Shown here piece by piece: positions 11,011 through 20,994 of a stretch of 64,000 nt of DNA. Position 1 is the stretch's first letter; each line of letters starts with the position of its first letter. This DNA is from Rhynchopus sp. YZ270_cl-10 (Eukaryota; Euglenozoa; Diplonemea; Diplonemida; Diplonemidae): positions 744,001 to 808,000 of the forward strand of contig OZ037901.1 of the NCBI GenBank assembly GCA_964035575.1. The letters are read 5' to 3'. The position numbers and the translations under genes are program-made. A model generated the notes under the pieces. It was given only the letters and a program-made list of their open reading frames with translations. It was not told the origin of the DNA and made no database searches.

Positions 11011-12468
11011 ATGACGAAGACCATTCTTGCGCTGTTGTGCCTGGCGTGTCTTGGTGTGGAAGGCAAGCAGCTGATCGTGCTGTCGTCACCCAAGGTGACC
11101 GGCTACTACAGCAACGTGTACCAGCACATCATCAACTTCCACATCAGGTACGCAAAGGCGATCCAAGGGAAGGACGACGTGCTGGTGCTGACGAACGCCG
11201 CCACACATGCAACGTACGCAGCAGAGCTCCCTGCGGAGATCCTCATCAAAAACGCAGAGCAGGCAGACATCTGGATGCGCGACTTCACCACGATCAATCC
11301 CAACTCCCCTGTGCAGTTCCGCTACGCACCTGCAGCACAGGGCGGGTCACAGTCGGAGTCTGACTTTGTGCAGGGCACGTTCAACACGTTTGCCACGGAC
11401 ACCCTGAAGCTGTCCTTCCCAAAGTCGACCTACATCCTGGATGGCGGGAACGTGGTGGACAACCACGACAACAGGGCAGTGGTGACAGACCGCTTCCTGA
11501 CGGACAACAACCTGGACAAGGCAACTGCGACAACAGAGCTGAAGAAGCTCCTGAAGGTGTCTGAGGTTGCGATCATCCCTTCTGAGGCTGCTTCGGTGGA
11601 CCCTCTTGGACATGCGGACGGGATGGTGATGTGGGCGTCACGCGATGTGATCTTTGTGAACGAATACACAGGCACCTTCAGACAGAGTGTTCTGGACGAG
11701 CTGGCTGCAGCCTTCCCATCTGTGAAGGTGGTTGAGGTGCCTTCGTACCCAGATGCGGCTGTGTTTGACCCGAAGTACGCGTCTGCGATTGGGATCAACC
11801 TGAACTCTGTGATGACAGAGGACTACATCTACATGCCGGTGTTCTCTTCATTCAACACGACGAACGACAACATTGTGAAGGCTGCAGTTGAGAGGGAGAC
11901 GACGAAGACGGTTGTCACTGTTGATGCGAGTCTTGTGGGGAAGCTTGGTGGCAGTGTTAGGTGTCTTACTTGGCAGGTTGGGGGTGCCACCGCCACACAG
12001 GTCAAAGCTGCACTTGTGCCTGGGAGCACCACTTCTGCGCCGCGTACCACTGCACCTGTGACCACTGCTCCCACTACACGTACAACTGCACCACTCACGA
12101 CGGCTCCTGTGACCACCGCACCCACCACACGTACCGCTGCACCCACTACACCCACTGCAGTCCCGAGTGCACCACTGACGCCGCAGCCTAGAGTATCGAC
12201 GCCTACACCGACGCTGCAGACGAAGACGCCAGACAGCAACCTTGCGGCAGGGGGACAGGGCAGCAGTGATTCGGATGACGGCCTCTCGACGCTTGCAGTG
12301 GTCATGATCATCGTTGCCGCCGCCCTCTCCGTGGTCGCGTTCATTGCTGGTGTCGTCTACTTCATCACACAGCGTGCGAAGGCAAGCACCCCAGGGTTCG
12401 CCCCAGGCAAGATGACCGAGACACAGATGGAAGGCTACTCCGCTTACCCCGTTCCTGGAAGGGTCTGA
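11011..12468 (+). CDS. Secreted, membrane-anchored PAD-family deiminase (PAD copy 3, tail B, short stalk)
   Basis: 485 residues from the ATG at 11011; the frame opens slightly earlier but only with TTG. A signal peptide (MTKTILALLCLACLGVEG) precedes a complete deiminase domain with DIWMRDF, LDGGN, HADGMVMW and GGSVRC motifs. Then come a Thr/Pro stalk of about 60 residues with TTAPVTTAPTT-type repeats, a Ser/Asp-rich linker, a membrane span (LAVVMIIVAAALSVVAFIAG) and a 33-residue tail ending YPVPGRV. The stalk should be heavily O-glycosylated, if the host does this. The catalytic domain is almost base-for-base that of copies 2, 4 and 5; stalk, span and tail match copy 4 only. The downstream flank is also shared with copy 4. 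Confidence 0.9.
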   Translation: MTKTILALLCLACLGVEGKQLIVLSSPKVTGYYSNVYQHIINFHIRYAKAIQGKDDVLVLTNAATHATYAAELPAEILIKNAEQADIWMRDFTTINPNSPVQFRYAPAAQGGSQSESDFVQGTFNTFATDTLKLSFPKSTYILDGGNVVDNHDNRAVVTDRFLTDNNLDKATATTELKKLLKVSEVAIIPSEAASVDPLGHADGMVMWASRDVIFVNEYTGTFRQSVLDELAAAFPSVKVVEVPSYPDAAVFDPKYASAIGINLNSVMTEDYIYMPVFSSFNTTNDNIVKAAVERETTKTVVTVDASLVGKLGGSVRCLTWQVGGATATQVKAALVPGSTTSAPRTTAPVTTAPTTRTTAPLTTAPVTTAPTTRTAAPTTPTAVPSAPLTPQPRVSTPTPTLQTKTPDSNLAAGGQGSSDSDDGLSTLAVVMIIVAAALSVVAFIAGVVYFITQRAKASTPGFAPGKMTETQMEGYSAYPVPGRV

Positions 12469-13215
12469 TCTTTTGGTGCTGTTTTCACTGAGGTAATGTG
12501 CGTGTGGGGAAGAGGTTTTGGCGTAAGAATCCCCCTTTCGTTACTTTATTTTTTATTTGCTCCCAATTTTCCGGAATTTGGCAATTTTGATACCCCAATT
12601 TAGGAATGTCCTTTTTGTACGTTACAGTCCAGCCGGATCATTTAGGCGGCGTTAATTCCCTCGGTTTTTAGTTATCTCATTTTTAATGAGACTGTGCTAA
12701 GGATGGTTACACACGAGGCTGGGTTTTTTGCTTTTGAGAGCAGTTCTCAAGAATGGTCTCAAGCGCCAAACTCCCCCCCTCTGTGTTGCGCACTGTTCAT
12801 TCAGCTACGACCGAAGGTTTTGTTGTAGTGACAGGGATTTTACCTCCAGCACGTGCCCTTGGTCCCACATGGGCTCAGGTCTGTGATGTTCATCTCAACC
12901 CTGATGATATCAGTTTCCCCATATTTTTTGCAGCCTGCTGATGTGAAGACTTCTCTTGTAAATTAGGAACGTTTTTATTTTTTACTTTTTCGTTGTTGAT
13001 TTTTTGTTTTTGTTTGCACTTTCAACTTCTCTTTTTTGTGCTTCGCTTCAATACAACACTGTCGGTTCTACCCCTTTTCTCCCATTGTACAAGACAATTT
13101 TCTCTTTTTTTTTTTTTTTCTTGCTTTAGCAAAAAGCAAGACGAGGGGAGGTTTTCCCTCCTTACGTTCCTGCATCCAGAGAGGTGCTTGCACGTTTATC
13201 AACCTCACCTTAAAG

Positions 13216-13262
13216 GGTGACTAAGCACGAGAGGCTTACGTTCATCTTACCAACCTTTCTCT
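13216..13262 (+). repeat. Hairpin / pyrimidine-tail module (HP1 family)
   Basis: GGTGACTAAGCACGAGAGGC, then TTACGTTCATCTTACCAACC and a TTTCTCTCTCTC tail. The duplicated counterpart is at 18202-18248. Confidence 0.65.
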
Positions 13263-13277
13263 CTCTCTTTTTCATTA

Positions 13278-13320
13278 GATGTGTGTGCACGAGAGGCACA
13301 TTCATCTTACAAGCTTTCTT
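13278..13320 (+). repeat. Hairpin / pyrimidine-tail module (HP1 family, alternative stem)
   Basis: GATGTGTGTGC / GCACATTCATC pair over 11 positions with one T-T mismatch and one G-T, around the same ACGAGAG loop. The tail is TTACAAGCTTTC. The stem differs in sequence from the CTAAGC type at nearly every position, while loop, tail and pairing are kept. Confidence 0.7.
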
Positions 13321-13446
13321 TCATTATTGGTACACTTACCTCCTTTGGAGGGATTGTGTTACTTCGACTTCCGCTACCTCCCCCTCAGCCCCCTGGCGAG
13401 GTCGTGTATGCTGTTGTTTTTTGCAGTGTCAATACCTTTATTGTGT

Positions 13447-13490
13447 CCGATGAACGGTGAGGCGTGTTCACTTTCAACTTCTCTTTTTTG
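13447..13490 (+). repeat. Hairpin / pyrimidine-tail module (HP2 family)
   Basis: CCGATGAACGGTGAGGCGTG then TTCACTTTCAACTTCTC. TGAAC pairs with GTTCA across the loop. Duplicated at 18687-18730. Confidence 0.6.
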
Positions 13491-13616
13491 TGTTTTTTTT
13501 TTTCAATGAAGTAGTCTCTCCGCAGTTCGATCAAAGTGAAGATCGGTGCCTGTGTCCACAGAGGGCGTTTTGCACTACCAACTGCCAGTTTTGTTGTCGT
13601 TTTTATTTTATTTTTA

Positions 13617-13665
13617 GGTGACTAGGTACAAGAGGTGCTTACGATCATCTTACATCAGTGTTCTT
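13617..13665 (+). repeat. Hairpin / pyrimidine-tail module (HP1 variant)
   Basis: GGTGACTAGGTACAAGAGGT then GCTTACGATCATCTTACATC. The stem is less regular, but the outer GGTGA/TCATC arms and position after TTTTTAG are kept. Duplicated at about 18853-18900. Confidence 0.5.
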
Positions 13666-14370
13666 TGACGCGTCCCATCTTATTCTTTACAAAAGGGGAA
13701 ATTAACCCCCTCCTTCACTCAATTTCCAGCGTGGTTCTCAAACCATTAATTTTACCCTAGCCGGTTTTTTCGTTCATTTTTCTTTTTCTTTTTGAAATAG
13801 TTTCAGCTCTGCCACACACCCCAGGGTCGTGCAGTGCCAAAAGCATATTCCCAGCAAAAAATAAACGCTCATTGTGCACAGAGCACACCACACCGTTTCA
13901 CATGAAACACACAGAGTGACTAAGCCCCCATTATGGAAGGCATGCTTTTTCACCATGGGTTATGTGACGTGGTGTGGTCCCTTGAATATAGGTACCCTGA
14001 AACTGCCGCAATTTTATTCTTTTTCGATTTTGGTGAATACGTGTCTTCAAGAGTCCGTTAGATGCACCCTTACTGTGTTTGTCAGATGGATGTGCGTTAT
14101 ACAAGGCCCATTCATCGTGCCATTCAGTCTATGGGGTTTCACATTTTTTTTCCTTTTCGATATCAAAAACCTGAGGCATTTGGTCTCTTCCCTTCCGCTT
14201 CCCCTTTACTGCGACGTTTTCCACCCTCTTCTCATGTGCCCCTGCATGTTGATGTTGACAGGTACAATGCACTTCGTCTGTTGAATATCCAATGTGCCCA
14301 AACATTGTAGTCATCAGGCAGAAGTGTCCTGATTCTCTTGCAGCGGGTCTCGTGCAACAACTTCTTCAAT

Positions 14371-14410
14371 ATGTGAATGTGCGCGAGGCATATTCATGTG
14401 TCAACTTACT
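14371..14410 (+). repeat. Hairpin / pyrimidine-tail module (HP1-like)
   Basis: GAATGTGC / GCATATTC form eight pairs (one G-T) around the loop GCGAG, followed by ATGTGTCAACTTAC. It lies about 280 bases before PAD copy 4 and is duplicated before copy 5 at about 20705-20744. Confidence 0.55.
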
Positions 14411-14660
14411 TTGGTTCATGGAGAGTGCTTCCTCTGTTCACCTGTGGAGAGGCGAAGCAGGAGGCTTTAGTCATCTGAGTTTTGTTTTTGTTTTTGTTTG
14501 TGTTTTTGTTTGTCTTGTTTTGTAAGGAATGCGCGGATGGGGAGGGTGGTGATTCGCATTCATGGGAACTGCAATATTCAAAAGAAAAGCGGGGGGGCAG
14601 CTTTGAGTGCTAGACTGTGGTTAGAATTTAACAACACCTTTGTGCAGATAATATAAGAAA

Positions 14661-16505
14661 ATGACGAAGACCATTCTTGCGCTGTTGTGCCTGGTGTGTC
14701 TTGGTGTGGAAGGCAAGCAGCTGATCGTGCTGTCGTCACCCAAGGTGACCGGCTACTACAGCAACGTGTACCAGCACATCATCAACTTCCACATCAGGTA
14801 CGCAAAGGCGATCCAAGGGAAGGACGACGTGCTGGTGCTGACGAACGCCGCCACACATGCAACGTACGCAGCAGAGCTCCCTGCGGAGATCCTCATCAAA
14901 AACGCAGAGCAGGCAGACATCTGGATGCGTGACTTCACCACGATCAACCCCAACTCCCCTGTGCAGTTCCGCTACGCACCTGCAGCACAGGGCGGGTCAC
15001 AGTCGGAGTCTGACTTTGTGCAGGGCACGTTCAACACGTTTGCCACGGACACCCTGAAGCTGTCCTTCCCAAAGTCGACCTACATCCTGGATGGCGGGAA
15101 CGTGGTGGACAACCACGACAACAGGGCAGTGGTGACAGACCGCTTCCTGACGGACAACAACCTGGACAAGGCAACTGCGACAACAGAGCTGAAGAAGCTC
15201 CTGAAGGTGTCTGAGGTTGCGATCATCCCTTCTGAGGCTGCTTCGGTGGACCCTCTTGGACATGCGGACGGGATGGTGATGTGGGCGTCACGCGATGTGA
15301 TCTTTGTGAACGAATACACAGGCACCTTCAGACAGAGTGTTCTGGACGAGCTGGCTGCAGCCTTCCCATCTGTGAAGGTGGTTGAGGTGCCTTCGTACCC
15401 AGATGCGGCTGTGTTTGACCCGAAGTACGCGTCTGCGATTGGGATCAACCTGAACTCTGTGATGACAGAGGACTACATCTACATGCCGGTGTTCCCTTCA
15501 TTCAACACGACGAACGACAACATTGTGAAGGCTGCAGTTGAGAGGGAGACGACGAAGACGGTTGTCACTGTTGATGCGAGTCTTGTGGGGAAGCTTGGTG
15601 GCAGTGTTAGGTGTCTTACTTGGCAGGTTGGGGGTGCCACCGCCACACAGGTCAAAGCTGCACTTGTACCTGGGAGCACCACTTCTGCGCCGCGTACCAC
15701 TGCACCTGTGACTTCTGCGCCACGCACTACTGCGCCTCTGACCACTGCACCACGTCCCACTGCTCCTCTAACTACTGCACCCCGCACGACGGCGCCACTT
15801 ACGACAGTGCCTGTGACCACTGTACCCCGTACAACTGCACCGAGTACAACTGCACCACTTACCACCTCTCCCCTCTCTCCTACAAAGGCACCATCCACGC
15901 TGTCCCCGACTCAAGCACCAGGGTCTGTGTCGACCCCTTCACCTACCTCGTCCACACCTGCACCAACTGCAGTGCAGAGCCGTTCCCCGACAGAGGCACC
16001 GAAGACAGAGAGTCCTTCAACACCTGCACCTACCGCTGCACCCACCACACGTACCACTGCACCCCTGACCACTGCACCACTCACTACTGTGCCTGTGACC
16101 ACTGCTCCCACTACACGTACAACTGCACCACTCACGACGGCTCCTGTGACCACCGCACCCTCCACACGTACCGCTGCACCCACTACACCCACTGCAGTCC
16201 CGAGTGCACCACTGACGCCGCAGCCTAGAGTATCGACGCCTACACCGACGCTGCGGACGAAGACGCCAGACAGCAACCTTGCGGCAGGGGGACAGGGCAG
16301 CAGTGATTCGGATGACGGCCTCTCGACGCTTGCAGTGGTCATGATCATCGTTGCCGCCGCCCTCTCTGTGGTCGCGTTCATCGCTGGTGTCGTCTACTTC
16401 ATCACACAGCGTGCGAAGGCAAGCACCCCAGGGTTCGCCCCAGGCAAGATGACCGAGACACAGATGGAAGGCTACTCCGCCTACCCCGTTCCTGGAAGGG
16501 TCTGA
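14661..16505 (+). CDS. Secreted, membrane-anchored PAD-family deiminase (PAD copy 4, tail B, long stalk)
   Basis: 614 residues. Signal peptide and catalytic domain are as in copy 3, with all four motif blocks (DIWMRDF, LDGGN, HADGMVMW, GGSVRC). The stalk is expanded to about 190 residues of Thr/Pro/Ser/Ala repeats (TTAPLTTAPRPTAPLTTAPR and similar), followed by the same span and YPVPGRV tail as copy 3. The extra stalk is internally repetitive at the DNA level and most simply arose by repeat expansion. Its period keeps a second frame open (15611-16228), giving a Cys/His-rich shadow product that I do not count as a gene. The leader TTTGTGCAG then ATAATATAAGAAAATG gives an acceptor-like AG 15 bases before the start. 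One substitution (FPSFNTT for FSSFNTT) separates its domain from copy 3. Confidence 0.9.
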   Translation: MTKTILALLCLVCLGVEGKQLIVLSSPKVTGYYSNVYQHIINFHIRYAKAIQGKDDVLVLTNAATHATYAAELPAEILIKNAEQADIWMRDFTTINPNSPVQFRYAPAAQGGSQSESDFVQGTFNTFATDTLKLSFPKSTYILDGGNVVDNHDNRAVVTDRFLTDNNLDKATATTELKKLLKVSEVAIIPSEAASVDPLGHADGMVMWASRDVIFVNEYTGTFRQSVLDELAAAFPSVKVVEVPSYPDAAVFDPKYASAIGINLNSVMTEDYIYMPVFPSFNTTNDNIVKAAVERETTKTVVTVDASLVGKLGGSVRCLTWQVGGATATQVKAALVPGSTTSAPRTTAPVTSAPRTTAPLTTAPRPTAPLTTAPRTTAPLTTVPVTTVPRTTAPSTTAPLTTSPLSPTKAPSTLSPTQAPGSVSTPSPTSSTPAPTAVQSRSPTEAPKTESPSTPAPTAAPTTRTTAPLTTAPLTTVPVTTAPTTRTTAPLTTAPVTTAPSTRTAAPTTPTAVPSAPLTPQPRVSTPTPTLRTKTPDSNLAAGGQGSSDSDDGLSTLAVVMIIVAAALSVVAFIAGVVYFITQRAKASTPGFAPGKMTETQMEGYSAYPVPGRV

Positions 16506-16712
16506 TCTTTTGGTGCTGTTTTCACTGAGGTAATGTGCGTGTGGGGAAGAGGTTTTGGCGTAAGAATTCCCCTTTCGTTACTTTATTTCTTATTTGCTCC
16601 CAATTTTCCGGAATTTGGCAATTTTGATACCCCCAATTTAGGAATGTCCTTTTTGTACGTTACAGTCCAGCCGGATCATTTAGGCGGCGTTAATTCCCTC
16701 GGTTTTTAGTTA

Positions 16713-17483
16713 GGGCAGAACAACTTTATATTTTGGTTCTCGTTTGCGCGCGCACCTTTTTTTGAGAATTGGGGAAAAAATAAGTTTTTGGAGAATAAGT
16801 TTTGACCAGTACAAGGGGGACGGGGTACTGTAGAGTACAAGGGGATGACGGCCGTAAGCCAGGTAAGCTCAAGAAGTTTGGCTGCCTTTACCCATTTGGG
16901 TATGGGTTCATATTTTGTGAAAATTTTAGTCACTGAAATTGTGTCCATTTTTCTGTATATCCCCCACCACAGAACGGGCGGATTCCGGAAATGCAAATGC
17001 CGGTGTTTTCGGGTATTTTCATGTTTTCAGCATCAGGGTGAGAAAATCTGGGTTGTGGTATTTACTTGGCCCTCTTTACATGGATTTTGACCAAAACCAA
17101 GAACTTGTCCATTTCGGCAAATTGACCCCATCACACAACGGACGGATTCCGAAAATGCAAATGCCGGTGTTCTCGAGCACTTTCATGTTTTCAGCATCCG
17201 GACGGGGCCGGGCCAGGGGACTACTGAGTTAGGTATACCCTGTGTGACCCTTTTAGAGATGGGCCCCGAAAAAGCATGTGCAAAACTGTACCGAAGAAAA
17301 GTCGTGAAAAATTTAATCCTTGTAACCAACCCAACCCCTCAGGCCTGCCAACCCCTCATTGTTCCTTACAACTACTTCGTCAAAAAAAACTTATTTTCAG
17401 TGAAAGAACTTATTATTTGCGCACGCGCGCACGATTTTGGGATCCCCAAATAACGAGAACCAAAATAAAAAGTTGTTCTGCCC
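16713..17483 (+). mobile_element. PIF/Harbinger-like non-autonomous element
   Basis: 771 bp. The ends are inverted: GGGCAGAACAACTTT on both, continuing as TATTTTGGTTCTCGTT for about 33 bp. The target duplication TTA is at 16710-16712 and 17484-17486. The empty site is seen in unit A near 12671-12680 (TTTTTAGTTATCTC). A TTA duplication with GGGC-type ends suggests PIF/Harbinger; no transposase is encoded. Internal sequence includes two GGCGGATTCCGGAAATGCAA-type blocks shared with other elements here. Confidence 0.85.
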
Positions 17484-18201
17484 TTATGTCATTTTTAATG
17501 AGACTGTGCTAAGGATGGTTGCACACGAGGCTGGGTTTTTTGCTTTTGAGAGCAGTTCTCAAGAATGGTCTCAAGCGCCAAACTCTCCCCCTCTGTGTTG
17601 CGCACTGTTCATTCAGCTACGACCGAAGGTTTTGTTGTAGTGACAGGGCTTTTACCTCCAGCACGTGCCCTTGGTCCCACATGGGCTCAGGTCTGTGATG
17701 TTCATCTCAACCCTGATGATATCAGCTTCCCCATATTTTTTGCAGCCTGCTGATGTGAAGACTTCTCTTGTAAATTAGGAACGTTACCTTTGACTTTACC
17801 CCCCTCTTTTTTTTTGTTTTTGTTTGCACTTTCAACTTCTCTTTTTTGTGCTTCGCTTCAATACAACACTGTCGGTTCTACCCCTTTTCTCCCATTGTGA
17901 TGTGTGCTACAGTTAGAGAAACAACACTTTGTCTTCTGCAGGGTTAATGCAGGAGGCAATCAAGGCGAATGCACCACCAACATCATTTTTTCAAAAAAAA
18001 AAAAGAAGAAAAAATGTACCAACAGGACCCCTTTCTAGCTGTGCTCAGTGAGGAACATTCATCTGACAGAATTTCCTTCTTTGTACAAGACAATTTTCTC
18101 TTTTTTTTTCTTGCTTTAGCAAAAAGCAAACGGGGGGTTTTCCCCCCTTACGTTCCTGCATCCAGAGAGCTGCTTGCACGTTTATCAACCTCACCTTAAA
18201 G

Positions 18202-18248
18202 GGTGACTAAGCACGAGAGGCTTACGTTCATCTTACCAACCTTTCTCT
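18202..18248 (+). repeat. Hairpin / pyrimidine-tail module (HP1 family)
   Basis: Duplicate of the module at 13216-13262; sequence and tail are unchanged. Confidence 0.65.
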
Positions 18249-18536
18249 CTCTCTTTTCTTTTTTGTTGTTGTCAATTCTAAAAAGATTGGAGGCAGCGCT
18301 GCGGGGGATCAAAACGGCATTGAAAAAGACAGAAGTTTGTTTGTTCTTTGATTTAACCACAACAACCTTACTTCAGTTTTAACACATTTTTTTTTCACCT
18401 TTTTGTTTTCCGGCATTTGAGCGCACAAAAAAACACCCAATCTTTTTTTCTTCTTTTTGGTACAAATCCCTCCTTTGGAGGGATTGTGTTGCTTCGACTT
18501 TCACTTCCTCCCCCTCAGCCCCCTGGCGAGGTCGTA

Positions 18537-18644
18537 CACAACGGTGAAGTAAAGTCATAGTGTTATTTGTGGTTTTGCCGTTGGTTTACAACGATGAAGC
18601 CACAAAGTAAAACCACAAGTCAGGTCATATACTTCACCGTTGTG
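18537..18644 (+). mobile_element. MITE with TA target duplication
   Basis: 108 bp with inverted ends CACAACGGTGAAGTA / TACTTCACCGTTGTG, flanked by TA at 18535-18536 and 18645-18646. It is absent from the matching place in unit A near 13400-13415 (GGTCGTGTATGCTG). A TA duplication and short TIRs fit a Tc1/mariner-type MITE. Confidence 0.8.
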
Positions 18645-19042
18645 TATTCTGTTGTTTTTTTTGCAGTGTCAATACCTTTTTTGTGTCCGATGAACGGTGA
18701 GGCGTGTTCACTTTCAACTTCTCTTTTTTTGTGTTTGTTTTTCAATGAAGTAGCCTCTCCGCAGTTCGATCAAAGTGAAGATCCGGTGCCTTCGTCCACA
18801 GAGGACGTTTTGCACTACCAACTGCCATTTTTGTTGTCATTTTTATTTTAGAGGTGACTAGGTACAAGAGGTGCTTACGATCATCTTACATCAGTGTTCT
18901 TTGACGCGTCCCATCTTATTCTTTACAAAAGGGGAAATTAACTTCCTCCTTCACTCAATTTCCAGCGTGGTTCTCAAACCATTAATTTTACCCTAGCCGG
19001 TTTTTTCGTTCATTTTTCTTTTTTTTTTTTGAATGGTTTCAG

Positions 19043-20124
19043 CCAGGGGTGCTCATACGAGATATGACATATGATCCTGATTTTTTGTTTTTTTTTTTTT
19101 TTTTTTTTTACCCTTGTTTCAGGCTCTCCGCTAGGATTTCCGATTTTGAAAATGTTCTGTTGATGGTCCACGTGGTGGGGTACATGCTTGCGCCGCAGGC
19201 GCACGGTACGCAACTTTTTTTTTTTTCAACGCCCGATTTTGACTTTTTTGGGACGTTTGAGCACTCACCTCTCCATATCTTCTTCTCCTGAGCTTTTTTG
19301 ACAAGTAGAACGGGTTTGAACCACTCAGCAGAACTTTTTTTTTTTTTTTTTTTTCCCCATTTTCAAAAAGTTCTGTTGACAATCAACAGAACTTTAGTAC
19401 CTAGCGGAGTGCCTGCCTTGTTTAAGAGTATGGGTTCATATTTTGTGAAAATTTAAGTCACTAAAATTTTGTCCATTTTTTCGAAATGACCCCACCGCTT
19501 TCTGGAAAAGATTCAGAAATGCCAAAAACCGATGTTTTGGGTCACGAATCCCGCACCCCGACTACCGTAGATTTTTGACGATTTTGCTCGGTACGTTTTT
19601 CCTTACTAAAACCAGAGAATCTCATATTTCACAGTAAGGGTACTTCAGAGTGTTTTTGCACACACATATGACCCCACCGTGGAGAGCAATCGGCTCGCAC
19701 AATCAAAAGAAAGCAGAGAAAAGGGAAAAAGAAAAAAGACAAAAGTTGGGTACCGTGCGCCTGCGGCGCTACTGTGTTCCCACTCAAAACACCACAATTT
19801 CATCTGAAGTTGGGTTTTCAAACCTGAAAATGACCCTTGTTTACGAGTATGGGTTCATATTTTGAAAAAAATTAAGTCAATAAAATTTTGTCCATTTTTC
19901 CAAAATGACCCCATCACTTTCTGCAATCGCACCGAATCGGACGATGCGATCGACAAAAACGCCCAAAAATGCACCCCATACCCCCTTTTTTTCACCATCA
20001 AAAATTTTTTTCCACCAGGTTTTTTTTTTTTTTGGATCATATCTCATATCTGAAAACCGTCATATCTCGAATTCGAGATATGACTTATGACCCCGCCAAA
20101 CCCCTGTTTTATGAGCACCCCTGG
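19043..20124 (+). mobile_element. 1.08 kb TIR element with nested inverted repeats
   Basis: The ends CCAGGGGTGCTCATA / TATGAGCACCCCTGG are inverted (TATGAGC reads TTATGAGC on the right). The 7-bp target duplication GTTTCAG lies on both sides; unit A has a single GTTTCAG at about 13800. A second inverted pair lies inside: GCGCCGCAGGCGCACGGTAC near 19191 and GTACCGTGCGCCTGCGGCGC near 19750. It also holds three copies of a TTCATATTTTGTGAAAATTT-type block. No transposase. The superfamily is unclear. Confidence 0.75.
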
Positions 20125-20994
20125 GTTTCAGCTCTGCCACACACCCCAGGGTCGTGCAGTGCCAAAAGCATATTCCCAGCAAAAACAAAGGCTCATTGTG
20201 CACAGAGCACACCACACCGTTTCACATGAAACACACAGAGTGACTAAGCCCCCATTATGGAAGGCATGCTTTTTCACCATGGGTTATGTGACGTGGTGTG
20301 GTCCCTTGAATACAGGTACCCTGAAACTGCCGCAATTTTTTTTTTCTCTCTCGATTTTGGTGACTAAGCAGAGCTTAGGTTCATCCCTAAAAAACTTTTT
20401 TTACCCCCTTTTTTCCTCAAGACTATTCAGTAGAATAGAAAGTACATCAGCCAAGGTCTGGTCTACGGAAAACCCTTTCCCGCAACCCACTTACTCGACA
20501 AAACCTGAGGCATTTGGTCTCTTCCCTTCCGCTTCCCCTTTACTGCGACGTTTTCCACCCTCTTCTCATGTGCCCCTGCATGTTGATGTTGACAGGTACA
20601 ATGCACTTCGTCTGTTGAATATCCAATGTGCCCAAACATTGTAGTCATCAGGCAGAAGTGTCCTGATTCTCTTGCAGCGGGTCTCGTGCAACAACTTCTT
20701 CAATATGTGAATGTGCGCGAGGCATATTCATGTGTCAACTTACTTTGGTTCATGGAGAGTGCTTCCTCTGTTCACCTGTGGAGAGGCGAAGCAGGAGGCT
20801 TTAGTCATCTGAGTTTTGTTTTTGTTTTTGTTTGTGTTTTTGTTTGTCTTGTTTTGTAAGGAATGCGCGGATGGGGAGGGTGGTGATTCGCATTCATGGG
20901 AACTGCAATATTCAAAAGAAAAGCGAGGGGGCAGCTTTGAGTGCTAGACTGTGGTTAGAATTTAACAACACCTTTGTGCAGATAATATAAGAAA

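Larger units (their letters stand above)
12469..14660. repeat. Segmental duplication, unit A (spacer after PAD copy 3)
   Basis: The flank from 12469 matches 16506 onward, 12679-13090 matches 17490-17900, most of 13100-13790 matches 18080-19040, and about 14170-14660 matches about 20505-20994. This unit is the compact version and supplies the empty sites for three insertions present in unit B. Inside it are hairpin modules at 13216, 13278, 13447, 13617 and 14371. No gene is supported; a 62-codon frame at 12753-12941 is conserved in unit B only because the duplication is recent. Confidence 0.8.
16506..20994. repeat. Segmental duplication, unit B (spacer after PAD copy 4)
   Basis: This is the counterpart of 12469-14660, enlarged to about 4.5 kb. 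Added blocks are 16713-17483, about 17899-18085, 18250-18460 (replacement), 18537-18644, 19043-20124, and a replaced stretch at about 20340-20505 that brings an HP1 hairpin at 20359. No genes. The last 480 bases before copy 5 are nearly identical to those before copy 4, so both genes keep the same upstream signals. Confidence 0.8.

Noticed and set aside
12753-12941. 62-codon frame conserved at 17565-17753
   Set aside because: Both lie in the recent segmental duplication, so near identity says nothing about selection; the differences include amino-acid changes.
13874-14284. 136-codon frame in the PAD spacer, partly repeated at 20087-20644
   Set aside because: T-rich, hydrophobic, broken by different insertions in the two copies; no family match.
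15611-16228. 205-codon Cys/His-rich frame overlapping PAD copy 4
   Set aside because: Second-frame reading of the Thr/Pro stalk repeats; the same shadow appears at 11961-12191 in copy 3.
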